This document shows, in pieces, positions 9,147 to 18,953 of a DNA stretch of 64,000 bases. This DNA is from Bacteroidota bacterium. Its GTDB lineage: Bacteria; Bacteroidota; Bacteroidia; UKL13-3. Within the stretch, counting starts at the first letter, position 1; each line of letters opens with the position of its first letter. The position numbers and the translations under genes are program-made. A model generated the notes under the pieces. That model had not been told where the DNA came from. It saw only the letters and a program-made list of their open reading frames with translations, and ran no database searches. The DNA lies in assembly GCA_947460345.1 (NCBI GenBank), contig CANHGM010000014.1:16073-80072 (forward strand), in the 5' to 3' direction.

Positions 9147-9560
9147 ATGAGAAAATCTATAATTATTGCTGCCTTATTCTTTGCATTCAATTCCATTGCA
9201 AAAGCCCAAAGTGTTGATATATATCACGACAACTTACCCGAATTTTTAGAAAAAAGAAATACAAATGGTTTGATACGTTTAGTCAAAGATTCTATTGTGC
9301 TTCAAGATGATATCACCATCGGTAAGTATAGAAAAGTCATTCAAAACAAAAAAGGGGTTGAACAATTAAGCTATGTTTTTTATCAAAAAAATGGAAAACC
9401 CATTGGCGATGTTTTAATTAAAGATAAAGCAAAAGGTAAAGTTATAGCCTACTCTAATAAAGATGGATTTGAAGTAAAATTTACCTACAGTACAGCAATT
9501 GATGAATATGAAATGATTGTGTTTTTCTTGAAATTTTATATCAATAATAAATACTTATAG
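9147..9560 (+). CDS. Exported protein of unknown function
   Basis: Starting from ATG 9147 gives 137 residues with a classic signal peptide (MRKSIIIAALFF..., cleavage after AKAQ near residue 21). The mature part is a small, charged, probably beta-rich domain with no family I recognise. The in-frame TTG at 9126 would put seven polar residues before the signal peptide and overlaps the promoter element, so it was not chosen. The 3' end overlaps the convergent peroxiredoxin gene by 6 bp. Confidence 0.7.
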   Translation: MRKSIIIAALFFAFNSIAKAQSVDIYHDNLPEFLEKRNTNGLIRLVKDSIVLQDDITIGKYRKVIQNKKGVEQLSYVFYQKNGKPIGDVLIKDKAKGKVIAYSNKDGFEVKFTYSTAIDEYEMIVFFLKFYINNKYL

Positions 9561-9998
9561 TAATTGTGCTGAATGTTCTTTGGTATCTACTTTATCAATT
9601 ATAGTTTCAATTTTTCCTTTTTCATCTATCACAAAAGTTGTGCGTGCTATTCCCATATATTTTCTTCCATACATACTTTTTTCTACCCAAACACCATAGT
9701 CTAATGCTATTTTATTATCAGTGTCTGCTAAAAGCGAAAATGGAAGATCATATTTTTCAATAAATTTTATGTGTTTTTTTTCTGTATCAGGGCTTACACC
9801 TAAAATCTCATATCCCTTTGCTTGAAACGCATGATAATTGTCTCTTAAATTGCATGCTTCAGCTGTACAGCCCGGTGTATCATCTTTAGGATAAAAATAC
9901 AATACTAGTTTTTTGCCTGTATAGTTTTTTAATGAAACCAAATTTCCATTTTGATCATTGGCACTAAATAGGGGGGCTTTTTGTCCTTCTTTTAACAT
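9555..9998 (-). CDS. bcp: Thiol peroxidase of the PrxQ/Bcp family
   Basis: Reduces hydrogen peroxide and organic hydroperoxides in the cytoplasm, using thioredoxin as electron donor. The 147 residues match family length. The motif TPGCTAEAC carries the peroxidatic Cys44 and a second Cys49 in the PrxQ spacing, and ARTTFVIDEKGKI is the usual C-terminal strand. There is no signal peptide. Its last codons overlap the 3' end of the convergent exported-protein gene by 6 bp, so no terminator separates the two. Confidence 0.93.
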   Translation of the reverse strand: MLKEGQKAPLFSANDQNGNLVSLKNYTGKKLVLYFYPKDDTPGCTAEACNLRDNYHAFQAKGYEILGVSPDTEKKHIKFIEKYDLPFSLLADTDNKIALDYGVWVEKSMYGRKYMGIARTTFVIDEKGKIETIIDKVDTKEHSAQLL

Positions 9999-10226
9999 GG
10001 GGCTTAATTTTTTATATATGACAACTTATCGTAATAAATTGTTTTATGAAAGTAAATTTTGTCGCAACAAAAATACTAATTGTTCATTTACTTTAATTAA
10101 ATCTTGTGTTAGTTTATTTTTTCTTCTACCGCTGACCCTAATGAATTATGTTTCAGTAAAAGAAATATTTTCAAAACCTCTTGATATTGACAAACTGATG
10201 CTTGCTTTTAGTAGCAATGTATAAGT

Positions 10227-11939
10227 TTATTTTTGAATAATTATACTTTTTTTCCAAGTAGTTTTATTGCCCTTTTTGTCAGTCACTTCTATGTTGAATA
10301 TATGCTTGCCTTTGGGGGTATTCTCATCGAACAGATAAGTAAGCCAATCATTTTTAGCATCATAATCCATCAAAACCCATTTGCCGTCTAGTGTACCTCG
10401 GTAACTAGCAATTCCACTCAGTTTGTCTTTGATTTCAAAATTCATATAGCCACCTTTTACAATGTTTTTTTTATTGATATTGGTAGGTTTAATTAGTGGT
10501 GGTAAAACGTCTGCTGAAACATAATATATTCCCGGTCTCATAATTTTCCCTGTTACCCATCCATTAGTATACATTCCTCCTATATATCCTGAAATCCCTT
10601 TCCCATTTTGATACATGAGGCAAAGCTTTTCATTGGCAGCTTGGATTTTGCTTGGCTTTTTAAGTCCAATTTCAATTCCTTTGTAAAACGGATTATTGTT
10701 GTTTGCACTTGATAAATTTACTTTGCCACAGTCGTCGCAACTATATAGTTGACGAGACAAAAAGGTGGTGTCAAAAATGGCACTTTCATCAGTTTTTATA
10801 TAAAATATATCTTCTACAAATGAGGATGATTTTTTGGGATAAATTGTATAATCACTCTGGAATATATATTCTTCTTTTTTAATTGGTAAAGTATCAATTA
10901 TACCAATTAAAGTTAGATAATGCTCTATATAATTGCCTTTTAAATCTCTCGCAAATATGGAAGCTGTATAGCTTTTATTCTCTATTATTTCAAACCATCC
11001 TCTTCCTAATCCTTTATTTACAAAGGGTAAATCATTCCCGTCATCTATATATAGTTTTTGAAATCGTTGTCCAGTGGTCCAATATTTATCATAGTCTAAA
11101 TGCACATTCACCATTTTTTGTTCGTTAAAACTAAATCGCTCAAATTGACATTCATATAGTTTTTTGTTGTCAACCATTAAACTTATTTCATATGGATTAA
11201 ATGCTATCCTTTTAAAGGTAGTGTAATCATTAACAATAGCTGATAATCCTATAACTCCAGCAGGTATATATATTGTATCATTTTCAGCTGTATCTGCTTT
11301 GATGATGTTATATAGTTCTGCCTGTCCGTTTTTGAATTTATATAAAGCAATATTTTTTATTTCGGGTTTGATGGTATCTAAAATATCTAACCCAAACAAC
11401 AAAGGATTGATGATTTCTTCTGTCTTAGTATCTCTGATTTCAAAATGTATATGCGGGCCAGAACTACCACCACTGTTGCCACTATAGGCAATTACCTCCC
11501 CTTTTTTTATTGGCCATTCATTAGGCTTTGGAAAGAATTCTACTTCAAAACTTTCTTTTAGATATTGGGTGTCTTTTATAGCTTTTGCAATAAAGTCGTT
11601 GTATTTGCTTAGATGGGCATATACTGTTGTGTAACCATTAGGGTGGTCAATATATATAGCTTTTCCATAACCATAAGGCCATACTTTTACCCTGCTTACA
11701 TAACCATCGGCAGCAGCTAATACTGGCATGCCTTCTTTTTCATAAGTAGTAATATCAATTCCATAATGAAAATGGTCGTTACGCAAAGTGCAGAAATTTC
11801 CACTGAGGTATATAGGGCTGTCTATGGGGCTTCGGAAGTAGTTTTGTGGGTAGGCTTGTGTTTGAGCATTTGCATCTGTATATACACTAACAAATAAGAA
11901 AAGTAGCATATAAAGGAAGTAGTTTGTTTTTTGTTGCAT
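10227..11939 (-). CDS. Exported M23-family (LytM-type) peptidase, copy 2
   Basis: A zinc metallopeptidase probably acting on peptidoglycan cross-links. The ATG at 11939 gives 570 residues with a good signal peptide (MQQKTNYFLYMLL..., cleavage after NAQ). An alternative ATG at 11957 overlaps the previous gene by 8 bp. M23 metal ligands are visible (numbers from the longer form): HYGID with His64 and Asp68, YAH with His115, and HIHFE with His169 and His171. The first ~190 residues hold the peptidase. The remaining ~380 are an unassigned beta-rich region ending in two segments, YRGTLDGKW and GKHIFNIEVTDKKGN, that also occur in the paralogue upstream. The two genes probably arose by tandem duplication. 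Confidence 0.9.
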   Translation of the reverse strand: MQQKTNYFLYMLLFLFVSVYTDANAQTQAYPQNYFRSPIDSPIYLSGNFCTLRNDHFHYGIDITTYEKEGMPVLAAADGYVSRVKVWPYGYGKAIYIDHPNGYTTVYAHLSKYNDFIAKAIKDTQYLKESFEVEFFPKPNEWPIKKGEVIAYSGNSGGSSGPHIHFEIRDTKTEEIINPLLFGLDILDTIKPEIKNIALYKFKNGQAELYNIIKADTAENDTIYIPAGVIGLSAIVNDYTTFKRIAFNPYEISLMVDNKKLYECQFERFSFNEQKMVNVHLDYDKYWTTGQRFQKLYIDDGNDLPFVNKGLGRGWFEIIENKSYTASIFARDLKGNYIEHYLTLIGIIDTLPIKKEEYIFQSDYTIYPKKSSSFVEDIFYIKTDESAIFDTTFLSRQLYSCDDCGKVNLSSANNNNPFYKGIEIGLKKPSKIQAANEKLCLMYQNGKGISGYIGGMYTNGWVTGKIMRPGIYYVSADVLPPLIKPTNINKKNIVKGGYMNFEIKDKLSGIASYRGTLDGKWVLMDYDAKNDWLTYLFDENTPKGKHIFNIEVTDKKGNKTTWKKSIIIQK

Positions 11940-11949
11940 ATATATAAGT

Positions 11950-13632
11950 TTATTCAAAAACTACAGCTCCTTCCCAACTATTATAGTTTTGTTTTTTATC
12001 AGCTATCAATATTTTTAGAAGGTGCTTGCCAAGTGGAGTATTTTTGTTTTTTTTAATGATAAGTTTGTTGTTTTTAGCATCATAAGAAACTAAAGCAAAC
12101 ATACCATCAATAGTCGCTTTGTAATAGCCAATTCCAGAAAGATCGTCTTTAATGTTGAAAGATATATAATTGCTTGCACTTGAATCTAATTGAATGGTAG
12201 GAGGGAGGGTGTCGATTCCAATAAAATAGTTGCCAGGGATGGATATTGGGGTTTGGATATATTGGTTATTTACCTTTCCACCACAATAAATTCCTTTGCT
12301 GTTTTCTATTTGGTATCCAATATATAATTTAGAAGTATTCATGTTTTTAAATGAATCAGAAAGTTTTATTTTGAGTAAAATGGGTTTAAGAAAAGGTTTA
12401 TGAGATCCTTCGTTTAAATAAACAAGGTACATATTTGAATTTTCATAACCATGAATATCCATGGTAGTTTTTTCTAAGAAAGTATTTCCGGCAATTCCAA
12501 TTTGCATAAAGCTATCCGTAGAAATTATCTTTAATGCCAATTTGGGGTCTATATGGAATCTGGGCGATCCTGTAAATTTAAAGAAACCTTCAAGGTAAAT
12601 TGTGTCGGAACATTTTAAAATAGCATTCTTCTGTGTTTTCACCCCATTAAAATCCACCGCTTCAATTCTAATTTCATAAGTTTCACCTTTTTTTAATTGT
12701 ATAAAACCAGAATAATTGTTTTTGTAAAATTTCATCGGACTTCCAATCTCTCTATATAGTTTTTGAAAACGTTTCCCAGTATTCCAATATGCATCATAAT
12801 CTATATGGGTGTCCACATATTTGTTTTGGTCAAATGTATACGTATTAAACTCACATTCAAAACTTTTTACGTTATTTATATATAAGCTATAACTTTTTGG
12901 AGCCAATCTATTCGGTTCAAAAATCATGCGGTCATATATTTCTGATTCTAAATAAATTTTCCCTTCTGGAAAATAAAAGGTATCTCCTTGTACAAATCCA
13001 CTATCATTAAAATCAACAGTGGATATTGTTTTTTCATATAAGAATCTAACATCCCCAATCACCGGCGGCATCGTATCAGGTATATCAAAAAAGTATTGTG
13101 GATTCAGCAATTCGTTCTTACTGTTTCTTATTTCAAAATGCAAGTGTGGTCCAGTACTTCCGCCACTGTTTCCACTATAAGCAATGATATCTCCTTTCTT
13201 TACTTTTAATATGTTTTTTTGAGGGAATATATCTAACGAATTGCTTTGTCTTTTGTAATGCTGGTTCAGCGTATAATCATCTAACACTTCATTAAAGTTT
13301 CTCAGATGTGCATATACACTCATCAATCCGTTTGGATGAGTAATAAACAAGGCATTCCCATATCCGTATGAAGCGACAAATATTCTGGATATATATCCAT
13401 CAGCAACAGCTGTTATGGGCCATCCTTCTGCATTGTTTGTAGGTAAGTCTAACCCATAATGAAAATGCCCATCTCTGATCTGACAAAAATTGCCACTCAA
13501 ATACATGGGGCTGTCTATCGGGTTTCTAAAATATTGCTGTACTTTGGTTTGTGCCTGTGTATATATATTATTGCCAAACATGAAGCATAAAAACATATAG
13601 CATATAAATGATTTTTTGTTCAGACAATTCAC
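11950..13632 (-). CDS. Exported M23-family (LytM-type) peptidase, copy 1
   Basis: A paralogue of the next gene with the same architecture: signal peptide, M23 domain (His58/Asp62 in HYGLD, His109 in YAH, HLHFE with His163 and His165) and a long beta-rich C-terminal half. From GTG 13632 it has 560 residues. The start is not settled. A TACATTTG element at 13637-13644 places transcription initiation close to 13630-13632, so the GTG would have to be read leaderless. The next ATG (13596) leaves a very short signal peptide lacking basic residues. The C-terminal half may be a substrate- or envelope-binding module (inference). Confidence 0.9.
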   Translation of the reverse strand: MNCLNKKSFICYMFLCFMFGNNIYTQAQTKVQQYFRNPIDSPMYLSGNFCQIRDGHFHYGLDLPTNNAEGWPITAVADGYISRIFVASYGYGNALFITHPNGLMSVYAHLRNFNEVLDDYTLNQHYKRQSNSLDIFPQKNILKVKKGDIIAYSGNSGGSTGPHLHFEIRNSKNELLNPQYFFDIPDTMPPVIGDVRFLYEKTISTVDFNDSGFVQGDTFYFPEGKIYLESEIYDRMIFEPNRLAPKSYSLYINNVKSFECEFNTYTFDQNKYVDTHIDYDAYWNTGKRFQKLYREIGSPMKFYKNNYSGFIQLKKGETYEIRIEAVDFNGVKTQKNAILKCSDTIYLEGFFKFTGSPRFHIDPKLALKIISTDSFMQIGIAGNTFLEKTTMDIHGYENSNMYLVYLNEGSHKPFLKPILLKIKLSDSFKNMNTSKLYIGYQIENSKGIYCGGKVNNQYIQTPISIPGNYFIGIDTLPPTIQLDSSASNYISFNIKDDLSGIGYYKATIDGMFALVSYDAKNNKLIIKKNKNTPLGKHLLKILIADKKQNYNSWEGAVVFE

Positions 13633-13636
13633 ATCA

Positions 13637-13644
13637 CAAATGTA
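13637..13644 (-). promoter_or_regulatory. -7 element TACATTTG upstream of the M23 pair
   Basis: A perfect TAnnTTTG match on the minus strand. It practically abuts the GTG start at 13632, suggesting a leaderless transcript or an incorrectly placed start. Confidence 0.5.
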
Positions 13645-13672
13645 GAAATATATGACAGTAATAATACTAGTT

Positions 13673-13713
13673 TTACAAAAAAAATGCTGTTAAATTTTCA
13701 TCTAACAGCATTT
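13673..13713 (-). terminator. Intrinsic terminator of the DEAD-box helicase gene
   Basis: A perfect 11-bp stem (13682-13692 with 13703-13713) and 10-nt loop, followed on the minus strand by a run of about eight T, 22 bp beyond the helicase stop codon. Confidence 0.9.
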
Positions 13714-13734
13714 AATATATTGTTTAATTAATGA

Positions 13735-15591
13735 TTACCATTTTTTCTTTTTAGCTCCACCATAGCCTCCACCGCTATTTCCTGAACCTTTTCTATCGCT
13801 AAATCCACCACGGCCGCCTCTGTCGCCACCTCTATCACCGCCTCTATCTCCACCGTAGCCACCTCTGCTTCCACCTCTATCTCCACCGCCGTAACCACCA
13901 CGACCACCTCTGTCTCCACCTCTATCGCCTCCATAACCACCTCTGCTTCCGCCTCTGTCGCCACCTCCATAACCACCGCCACCACTTCTTCTACGACTTC
14001 CACCACCTTCAGTTCTTTCAATTCTAATAGTTCTGCCATTGATGCTTCCACCATGTATCGCTTTAATCACCATATCAGCAAATTTCTCTTCAACTTTCAC
14101 AAATGAGAAAACACTACTCACATCAGCAAATAATACATCTTTAATATCTAATTCTGCAGTTTCAGATATAAATTCTTTCATCGTTTGCGTGTCAAATCCG
14201 TCTTTTTCACCAAGACTCACAAACAAACGTGCATGCAATTTATCATCTGCATCTTTACCATCTTTCAAGTTCAAATCTGGACTGCTCATATATTCTTCAC
14301 TGAATCTTTGCAACTCAAATGACAATATTTTTTGTATCAATGATTCATGGTCTAGCTCTCTTAACAATACTGCAGCTTGTTGAACTTCTTCAAATTTAAA
14401 CTGCTCGTCATCTATACTGATTTCTTTAATTCTAGTAACAGCAGCTAATAATTTTTTATCTCTAATTTCTAAAGCAGTTGGTATCAATACTCTTTTAAAT
14501 ACAATACCAGTAGCTTTTTCTATTTGTCTTAATTTGTAAAATTCTTTGACATTCAACATCGTGAATGACACACCGCTTTTACCAGCACGGGCTGTACGTC
14601 CGCTTCTGTGTGTATAACTTTCAAACTCGTCAGGTAAATGGTAATGGATTACGTGGGTCAAACCATCAACGTCAATACCACGAGCAGCCACGTCTGTAGC
14701 CAACATCACTTGTATTGCTTTATGTCTAAACTTGTTCAACGTTTTTTCACGTTGACTTTGACTCAAATCGCCATGCAAACAATCGGCACTGTATCCGTCT
14801 TTTATAAGCTTGTCACTTATTTCTTGCGTTTCTATTTTGGTTTGGCAAAATACCATCCCATAAAAACCATTGTTTACATCAATAATTCTTTTAAGAGCCG
14901 CGTATTTATCTCTAGCATGTACCACAGCATATTCATGTTCTAAGTTGTCAGCATTGCTATTGGTACCTTTTACTTTTATTTCAACAGGGTCAGTCAAAAA
15001 TTTCTTTACCATATGCACCACTTCTTTAGGCATGGTAGCACTAAACAAGCATGTGATTTTTTCTTTAGGCGTGTAACCTAAAATATGCTCCATGTCTTCT
15101 CTGAAGCCCATTTTCAACATTTCGTCAGCTTCGTCAAGTACAGCATATTTTACTGTAGCAATGTTTACAGCTTTACGTTCCATTAAGTCCATCATACGAC
15201 CTGGAGTAGCCACAATGATGTGAGCACCTTGTTTCAACTCACGAAGTTGGCCCATAATTGGAGCACCGCCGTATACTGAAACGATGTGCATCCTGTCCAT
15301 ATATTTGCTATATGACTTTAAATCGTTAGTGATTTGAACGCACAATTCGCGTGTTGGACATAAGATGACAGCTTGTGTGTCTTTGGTATTCGTATCAATC
15401 AATTGAAGCACGGGCAAACCAAAAGCAGCTGTTTTACCAGTGCCGGTTTGTGCTAATCCAATAATGTCTGTTTCTTGAGAAAGGAAAACTGGAATTGTTT
15501 GTTCTTGAATAGGAGTTGGGTTTTCGAACCCTAAGTCTGTGAGAGCCTTTAGAATGTTTTGTTCTAAATCTAATTCTTTAAATGATTTCAA
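13735..15591 (-). CDS. DEAD-box RNA helicase with DbpA-type domain and RGG-rich tail
   Basis: An ATP-dependent RNA helicase of the DeaD/CsdA type, likely acting in ribosome assembly or RNA turnover. The 618 residues show AQTGTGKT (47-54), PTREL (79-83), TPGR (129-132), DEAD (153-156), SAT (184-186), HRSGRTAR (328-335) and a DbpA-like RNA-binding domain (about 453-527). A tail from about 528 is made almost wholly of Arg-Gly-Gly, Asp-Arg-Gly-Gly and Tyr-Gly-Gly units and ends AKKKKW. The tail DNA is internally repetitive, so copy-number variation is plausible. A good promoter (TTG, 21-bp spacer, TACCTTTG) precedes it. Confidence 0.95.
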   Translation of the reverse strand: MKSFKELDLEQNILKALTDLGFENPTPIQEQTIPVFLSQETDIIGLAQTGTGKTAAFGLPVLQLIDTNTKDTQAVILCPTRELCVQITNDLKSYSKYMDRMHIVSVYGGAPIMGQLRELKQGAHIIVATPGRMMDLMERKAVNIATVKYAVLDEADEMLKMGFREDMEHILGYTPKEKITCLFSATMPKEVVHMVKKFLTDPVEIKVKGTNSNADNLEHEYAVVHARDKYAALKRIIDVNNGFYGMVFCQTKIETQEISDKLIKDGYSADCLHGDLSQSQREKTLNKFRHKAIQVMLATDVAARGIDVDGLTHVIHYHLPDEFESYTHRSGRTARAGKSGVSFTMLNVKEFYKLRQIEKATGIVFKRVLIPTALEIRDKKLLAAVTRIKEISIDDEQFKFEEVQQAAVLLRELDHESLIQKILSFELQRFSEEYMSSPDLNLKDGKDADDKLHARLFVSLGEKDGFDTQTMKEFISETAELDIKDVLFADVSSVFSFVKVEEKFADMVIKAIHGGSINGRTIRIERTEGGGSRRRSGGGGYGGGDRGGSRGGYGGDRGGDRGGRGGYGGGDRGGSRGGYGGDRGGDRGGDRGGRGGFSDRKGSGNSGGGYGGAKKKKW

Positions 15592-15611
15592 TTTGTAATT
15601 ATAATAAGCCG

Positions 15612-15643
15612 CAAAGGTATTACTTTTTGCTTGAAAGTAAGCA
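15612..15643 (-). promoter_or_regulatory. Promoter of the DEAD-box helicase gene
   Basis: On the minus strand a TTG (15641-15643) and TACCTTTG (15612-15619) are separated by 21 bp, fitting the Bacteroidota -33/-7 arrangement. The predicted leader is about 14 nt. Confidence 0.6.
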
Positions 15644-15698
15644 ATTTATATTAAAAATGTAGGAATAAAATGATTTGATTGAATATAAAGTTGCAATT

Positions 15699-18600
15699 CT
15701 ATCTCATGAGCATCACAGTGCCTTGATAATGGTCATGAATTTCGCCTTGCTTGTCTTTTATTTTTAATGTATATAAGTATAGACCATTGGGGCAATTCTG
15801 CTCTTTATATGTTCCATCCCAACCGCTTGATCCATTCTTGTTTTCACTATGATAAATATTCTCGCCCCATATGTTATATATAGAAAGTTCCCAAGATTCA
15901 CAATTGCTACAAACCGGGAAAAAGGTTTCATTTAAAAGGGGGTTGTCTTTATTGGGAGTAAAGGCATTAGGAATATATGCCGTGTAAACATCTTTTATAA
16001 AAATATAAGATTTAAAAGTGTCTAAGCAACCGTAGCTGTTTGTAGCAATTAATTGAGAAAAATACATGCCGGTATCTGGATAACAATAGGTAATTGTATC
16101 AAAATTCCAAATGGAATTGTTGAAGCCAAAGTAAAAATGTGTGGAATCTGCCTGAGTTGTTTGATTTTTGAAAAGTATACAAGGATTATATATATCGGTT
16201 ATTTGTGGTGTAGCTGTAAATAGTGCTTTCGGACTTACCACATTTACTAAATTGCTTAATGTGTCTATGTTATTAGTACAATGGTCTATAAGCTTTACTT
16301 TATATACTGAAGAAATTGAAGGAGTAACAAATATACTTTTTCCGGTTAGTATATTGTTCTTCCAACTAAATGAATATGCAAGCGAATCAATGGAAGGATC
16401 TATGTTGATTAAATGAGCAGTGTCTCCTTTGCAAATATGTAAGGGTTGATTAAAACTATATACAAGCGGTTCTCTCACTTTGATATATACAGAATCGCGT
16501 TTAATGCCACATTTCTCTGTAATTTCGAAAATAAATTTTTGTGATTGACTGAGATTGAATAACGTAAAATTTTTTGTGTTTGAAACTTTTTGGTTAGCAC
16601 TATTATACCAAGCAAATTGGTAAGTTGAACTATCGCCACCCGTGACTATAGACCATAAGTTTATCGCAGTATTGGGGCATATAAGGGTATCTTTTCTAAT
16701 CTGAACTTTTAGAGTATCACTAATTTTTATATAACAGCTATCTATAAGAACACATCCAAATGGATTTGTAATTTTGCATGTATATAATCCATCTTTTGTA
16801 ATGGGTACAGATGCAATGGTATCGACAGTATTCCATAGATATTGGAGCCTGTAATTAGTGTTAATGTTCTTTGGTTTAGCATCAAGTATGAAGGTTTGAT
16901 TTGGACAGATGAGCGTATCTTTTGGTAAGTTACGAATGCCCTGGTAGGCGATGTTTACTTGCATACTGTCACTTGCCTTGCATGAGTTTTTTTCTATGGT
17001 AAGTATATAATTTCCTGTTTGGGTAACACTGATATTACTGGTAGTTGCCCCAGTATTCCATAGTATCGTTTTAGGTTTGATGGTATCAGCATTGCTATAT
17101 ATAGTAAAGAAGGTAGTATCACAGATAGTCATATTTTTAATCAAAGGGAATAATTTTAATGTATCAAAATGAATGTATATACTATCTGAAACTGCACAAT
17201 TCCATTGGTTATAAATAGTTACTTTGTATTTGCCTGTTTGTGAAGCAAGAATAGTTTGTGTGGTATCAATTGTATTCCATATATATTTAGTTATAGAACC
17301 TGGATGATTTTTTTTTGGTGTGGCATTTAATAATACTTGGCAACCGGCATAGCTTGAAGTGTCTTTTGCTAGAGATGAATGATACACTGGAGCAATGATA
17401 ATATATACACTATCTACACTCTCACAGGCTCCTTTGACAATTCTCAACACATACCTACCGGTTTGGTTTACAGTAATACTACGAGAAGTATCTCCGGTGT
17501 TCCAATAATATTTACTATTTGGATTGTTGTTGCTATTGACAATGGTATATGAGGTAGTATCACACACAAATATCGTATCTTGATCTACGGCTGAGCCAAT
17601 ACCTGCAAAGGGTTCTTGGGTGGTGCAAAGGGTGCGTTGGTAGATAGCTATATCTTCGCTTTTGAGGGTGATGGGGGTAACGATTACTTGCGTGTTTGAA
17701 TCTAAAATTTGCACGGTAGTGTCTACTTTCCAAGGCCTGTCTATGGTTACAATATCCAATTCTTCATAAGCACATGCGGTTTTGCCCACACTGTCTACTT
17801 TTATAAGTTGAAAATCGGTTGTGCCGAATCTATCGTTTACGTAACCTGTGAGATAATGACCATTTTGCGGAGCATGTGCAAGAGATTTGAAATAACTTCC
17901 TATGGATCCCGTATAATTATAAGCCCAATGTGCATTCCCTATAGCGTCTGTTTTGAATAACATTTCATTAGCATTTACATACCCATATATTTGAATTGAT
18001 TTATTTTTGTTTTTTAATATAGCTTTCGGTATTAATGGATATAAACTTATATTAAATTTCCATTTATAACTCTTTTTCCATTGAACAATTCCAGTAAGCG
18101 AGTTCATGGATAAAAGGTAGCCGTCTACTCCAAAGTCTTGAGTAGAACCTGAGATTATAATATTGCTATCCAATTCTAGACAATTTGCAAAAATATTATA
18201 TCTATTATTAATATTAGATAGACTATCTAATGAGGGCAGGAAATTATTCCAAATCACTTTTCCTGTGCTATCATACTTGGTAATAAAAGCATTAGAATTG
18301 GTGGCATTTCCTATAACTATAAAATGATTGTCTGAAGTAGTTATCAATTGCACTCCCTGCATCCGTTTGGGGGTATATGACATTTTTGCCCAAATCAAAT
18401 TACCTATACTATCAGCCTTAATTATAAACTGACCAAAAGTTATACTCGATTGGCATAGCATATATATATCACCGGTGTTTTGATTAATATCCATAGATAA
18501 ACAACCTCCTTTATGGTAATTTGAGTATGTTTTAGCCCAATTGATCGTTCCATCGGTTTTCATATTAATTAGGAGGGACTCTCCACTTCCAGGAGTTCCT

Positions 18601-18953
18601 AGTAAGCTAGTAGAAGCCGCCAACACTAAATTTCCATTTGCAGTTTGTTTAATAAGACCAATTCCAGAATTAACTGAATATAAAATCTCTTTTCCGAATT
18701 TATAGATTTTTTTTGCAAATACTTTATTTAAACAAGAATCAATTTTAATGACTTCGATAAAAGTAGAATCTTTAGTTTTTATTAAACTACCGACGAGAAT
18801 TATAGATTGGTTGTTATCAATTGGTAAAATTGCAGTAGAATTGTCCTGCATTTTTGTACCATATTTTTTTTGAAATCCTAATTGTGCAAATGATGAGTCA
18901 ATATAAATAATAACGATGAATATATATATAAATATGAATTTATACTTTTTCAT
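15699..18953 (-). CDS. Large T9SS type B surface protein with repeated Ig/PKD-like domains
   Basis: A 1084-residue exported protein with a signal peptide ending near residue 23 (SSFAQ). An N-terminal region (about 25-430) has repeated strands ending in patterns such as IIKADSIGNLIWAK and ITKYDSTGKVIWNN. Next come at least four repeats of about 90-100 residues with a YYWNTGD/YIWNTID/ILWNTGA/YLWNTVD core and a TGRYVLRI-type strand. A PKD-like segment follows (about 915-985). The C-terminal type B sorting domain begins YIPNAFTPNKD (about 990) and contains LSIYNIWGENIYHS and GSSGWDGTY. It is predicted to be a surface adhesin or structural protein. Its start lies inside the end of the XRE regulator gene (14-bp overlap), so the two are very likely co-transcribed. 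Confidence 0.88.
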   Translation of the reverse strand: MKKYKFIFIYIFIVIIYIDSSFAQLGFQKKYGTKMQDNSTAILPIDNNQSIILVGSLIKTKDSTFIEVIKIDSCLNKVFAKKIYKFGKEILYSVNSGIGLIKQTANGNLVLAASTSLLGTPGSGESLLINMKTDGTINWAKTYSNYHKGGCLSMDINQNTGDIYMLCQSSITFGQFIIKADSIGNLIWAKMSYTPKRMQGVQLITTSDNHFIVIGNATNSNAFITKYDSTGKVIWNNFLPSLDSLSNINNRYNIFANCLELDSNIIISGSTQDFGVDGYLLSMNSLTGIVQWKKSYKWKFNISLYPLIPKAILKNKNKSIQIYGYVNANEMLFKTDAIGNAHWAYNYTGSIGSYFKSLAHAPQNGHYLTGYVNDRFGTTDFQLIKVDSVGKTACAYEELDIVTIDRPWKVDTTVQILDSNTQVIVTPITLKSEDIAIYQRTLCTTQEPFAGIGSAVDQDTIFVCDTTSYTIVNSNNNPNSKYYWNTGDTSRSITVNQTGRYVLRIVKGACESVDSVYIIIAPVYHSSLAKDTSSYAGCQVLLNATPKKNHPGSITKYIWNTIDTTQTILASQTGKYKVTIYNQWNCAVSDSIYIHFDTLKLFPLIKNMTICDTTFFTIYSNADTIKPKTILWNTGATTSNISVTQTGNYILTIEKNSCKASDSMQVNIAYQGIRNLPKDTLICPNQTFILDAKPKNINTNYRLQYLWNTVDTIASVPITKDGLYTCKITNPFGCVLIDSCYIKISDTLKVQIRKDTLICPNTAINLWSIVTGGDSSTYQFAWYNSANQKVSNTKNFTLFNLSQSQKFIFEITEKCGIKRDSVYIKVREPLVYSFNQPLHICKGDTAHLINIDPSIDSLAYSFSWKNNILTGKSIFVTPSISSVYKVKLIDHCTNNIDTLSNLVNVVSPKALFTATPQITDIYNPCILFKNQTTQADSTHFYFGFNNSIWNFDTITYCYPDTGMYFSQLIATNSYGCLDTFKSYIFIKDVYTAYIPNAFTPNKDNPLLNETFFPVCSNCESWELSIYNIWGENIYHSENKNGSSGWDGTYKEQNCPNGLYLYTLKIKDKQGEIHDHYQGTVMLMR

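Noticed and set aside
9958..10224. Plus-strand reading frame (88 codons) with a hydrophobic stretch, between bcp and the M23 gene
   Set aside because: It starts inside the bcp gene. A shorter form from 10018 might be a small membrane protein, but there is no promoter element, family match or neighbour to support it.
13728..14054. Minus-strand Val/Glu/Ala-rich reading frame of 108 codons
   Set aside because: It is an alternative frame through the repetitive DNA that encodes the RGG tail of the DEAD-box helicase. The low-complexity product mirrors the DNA repeat.
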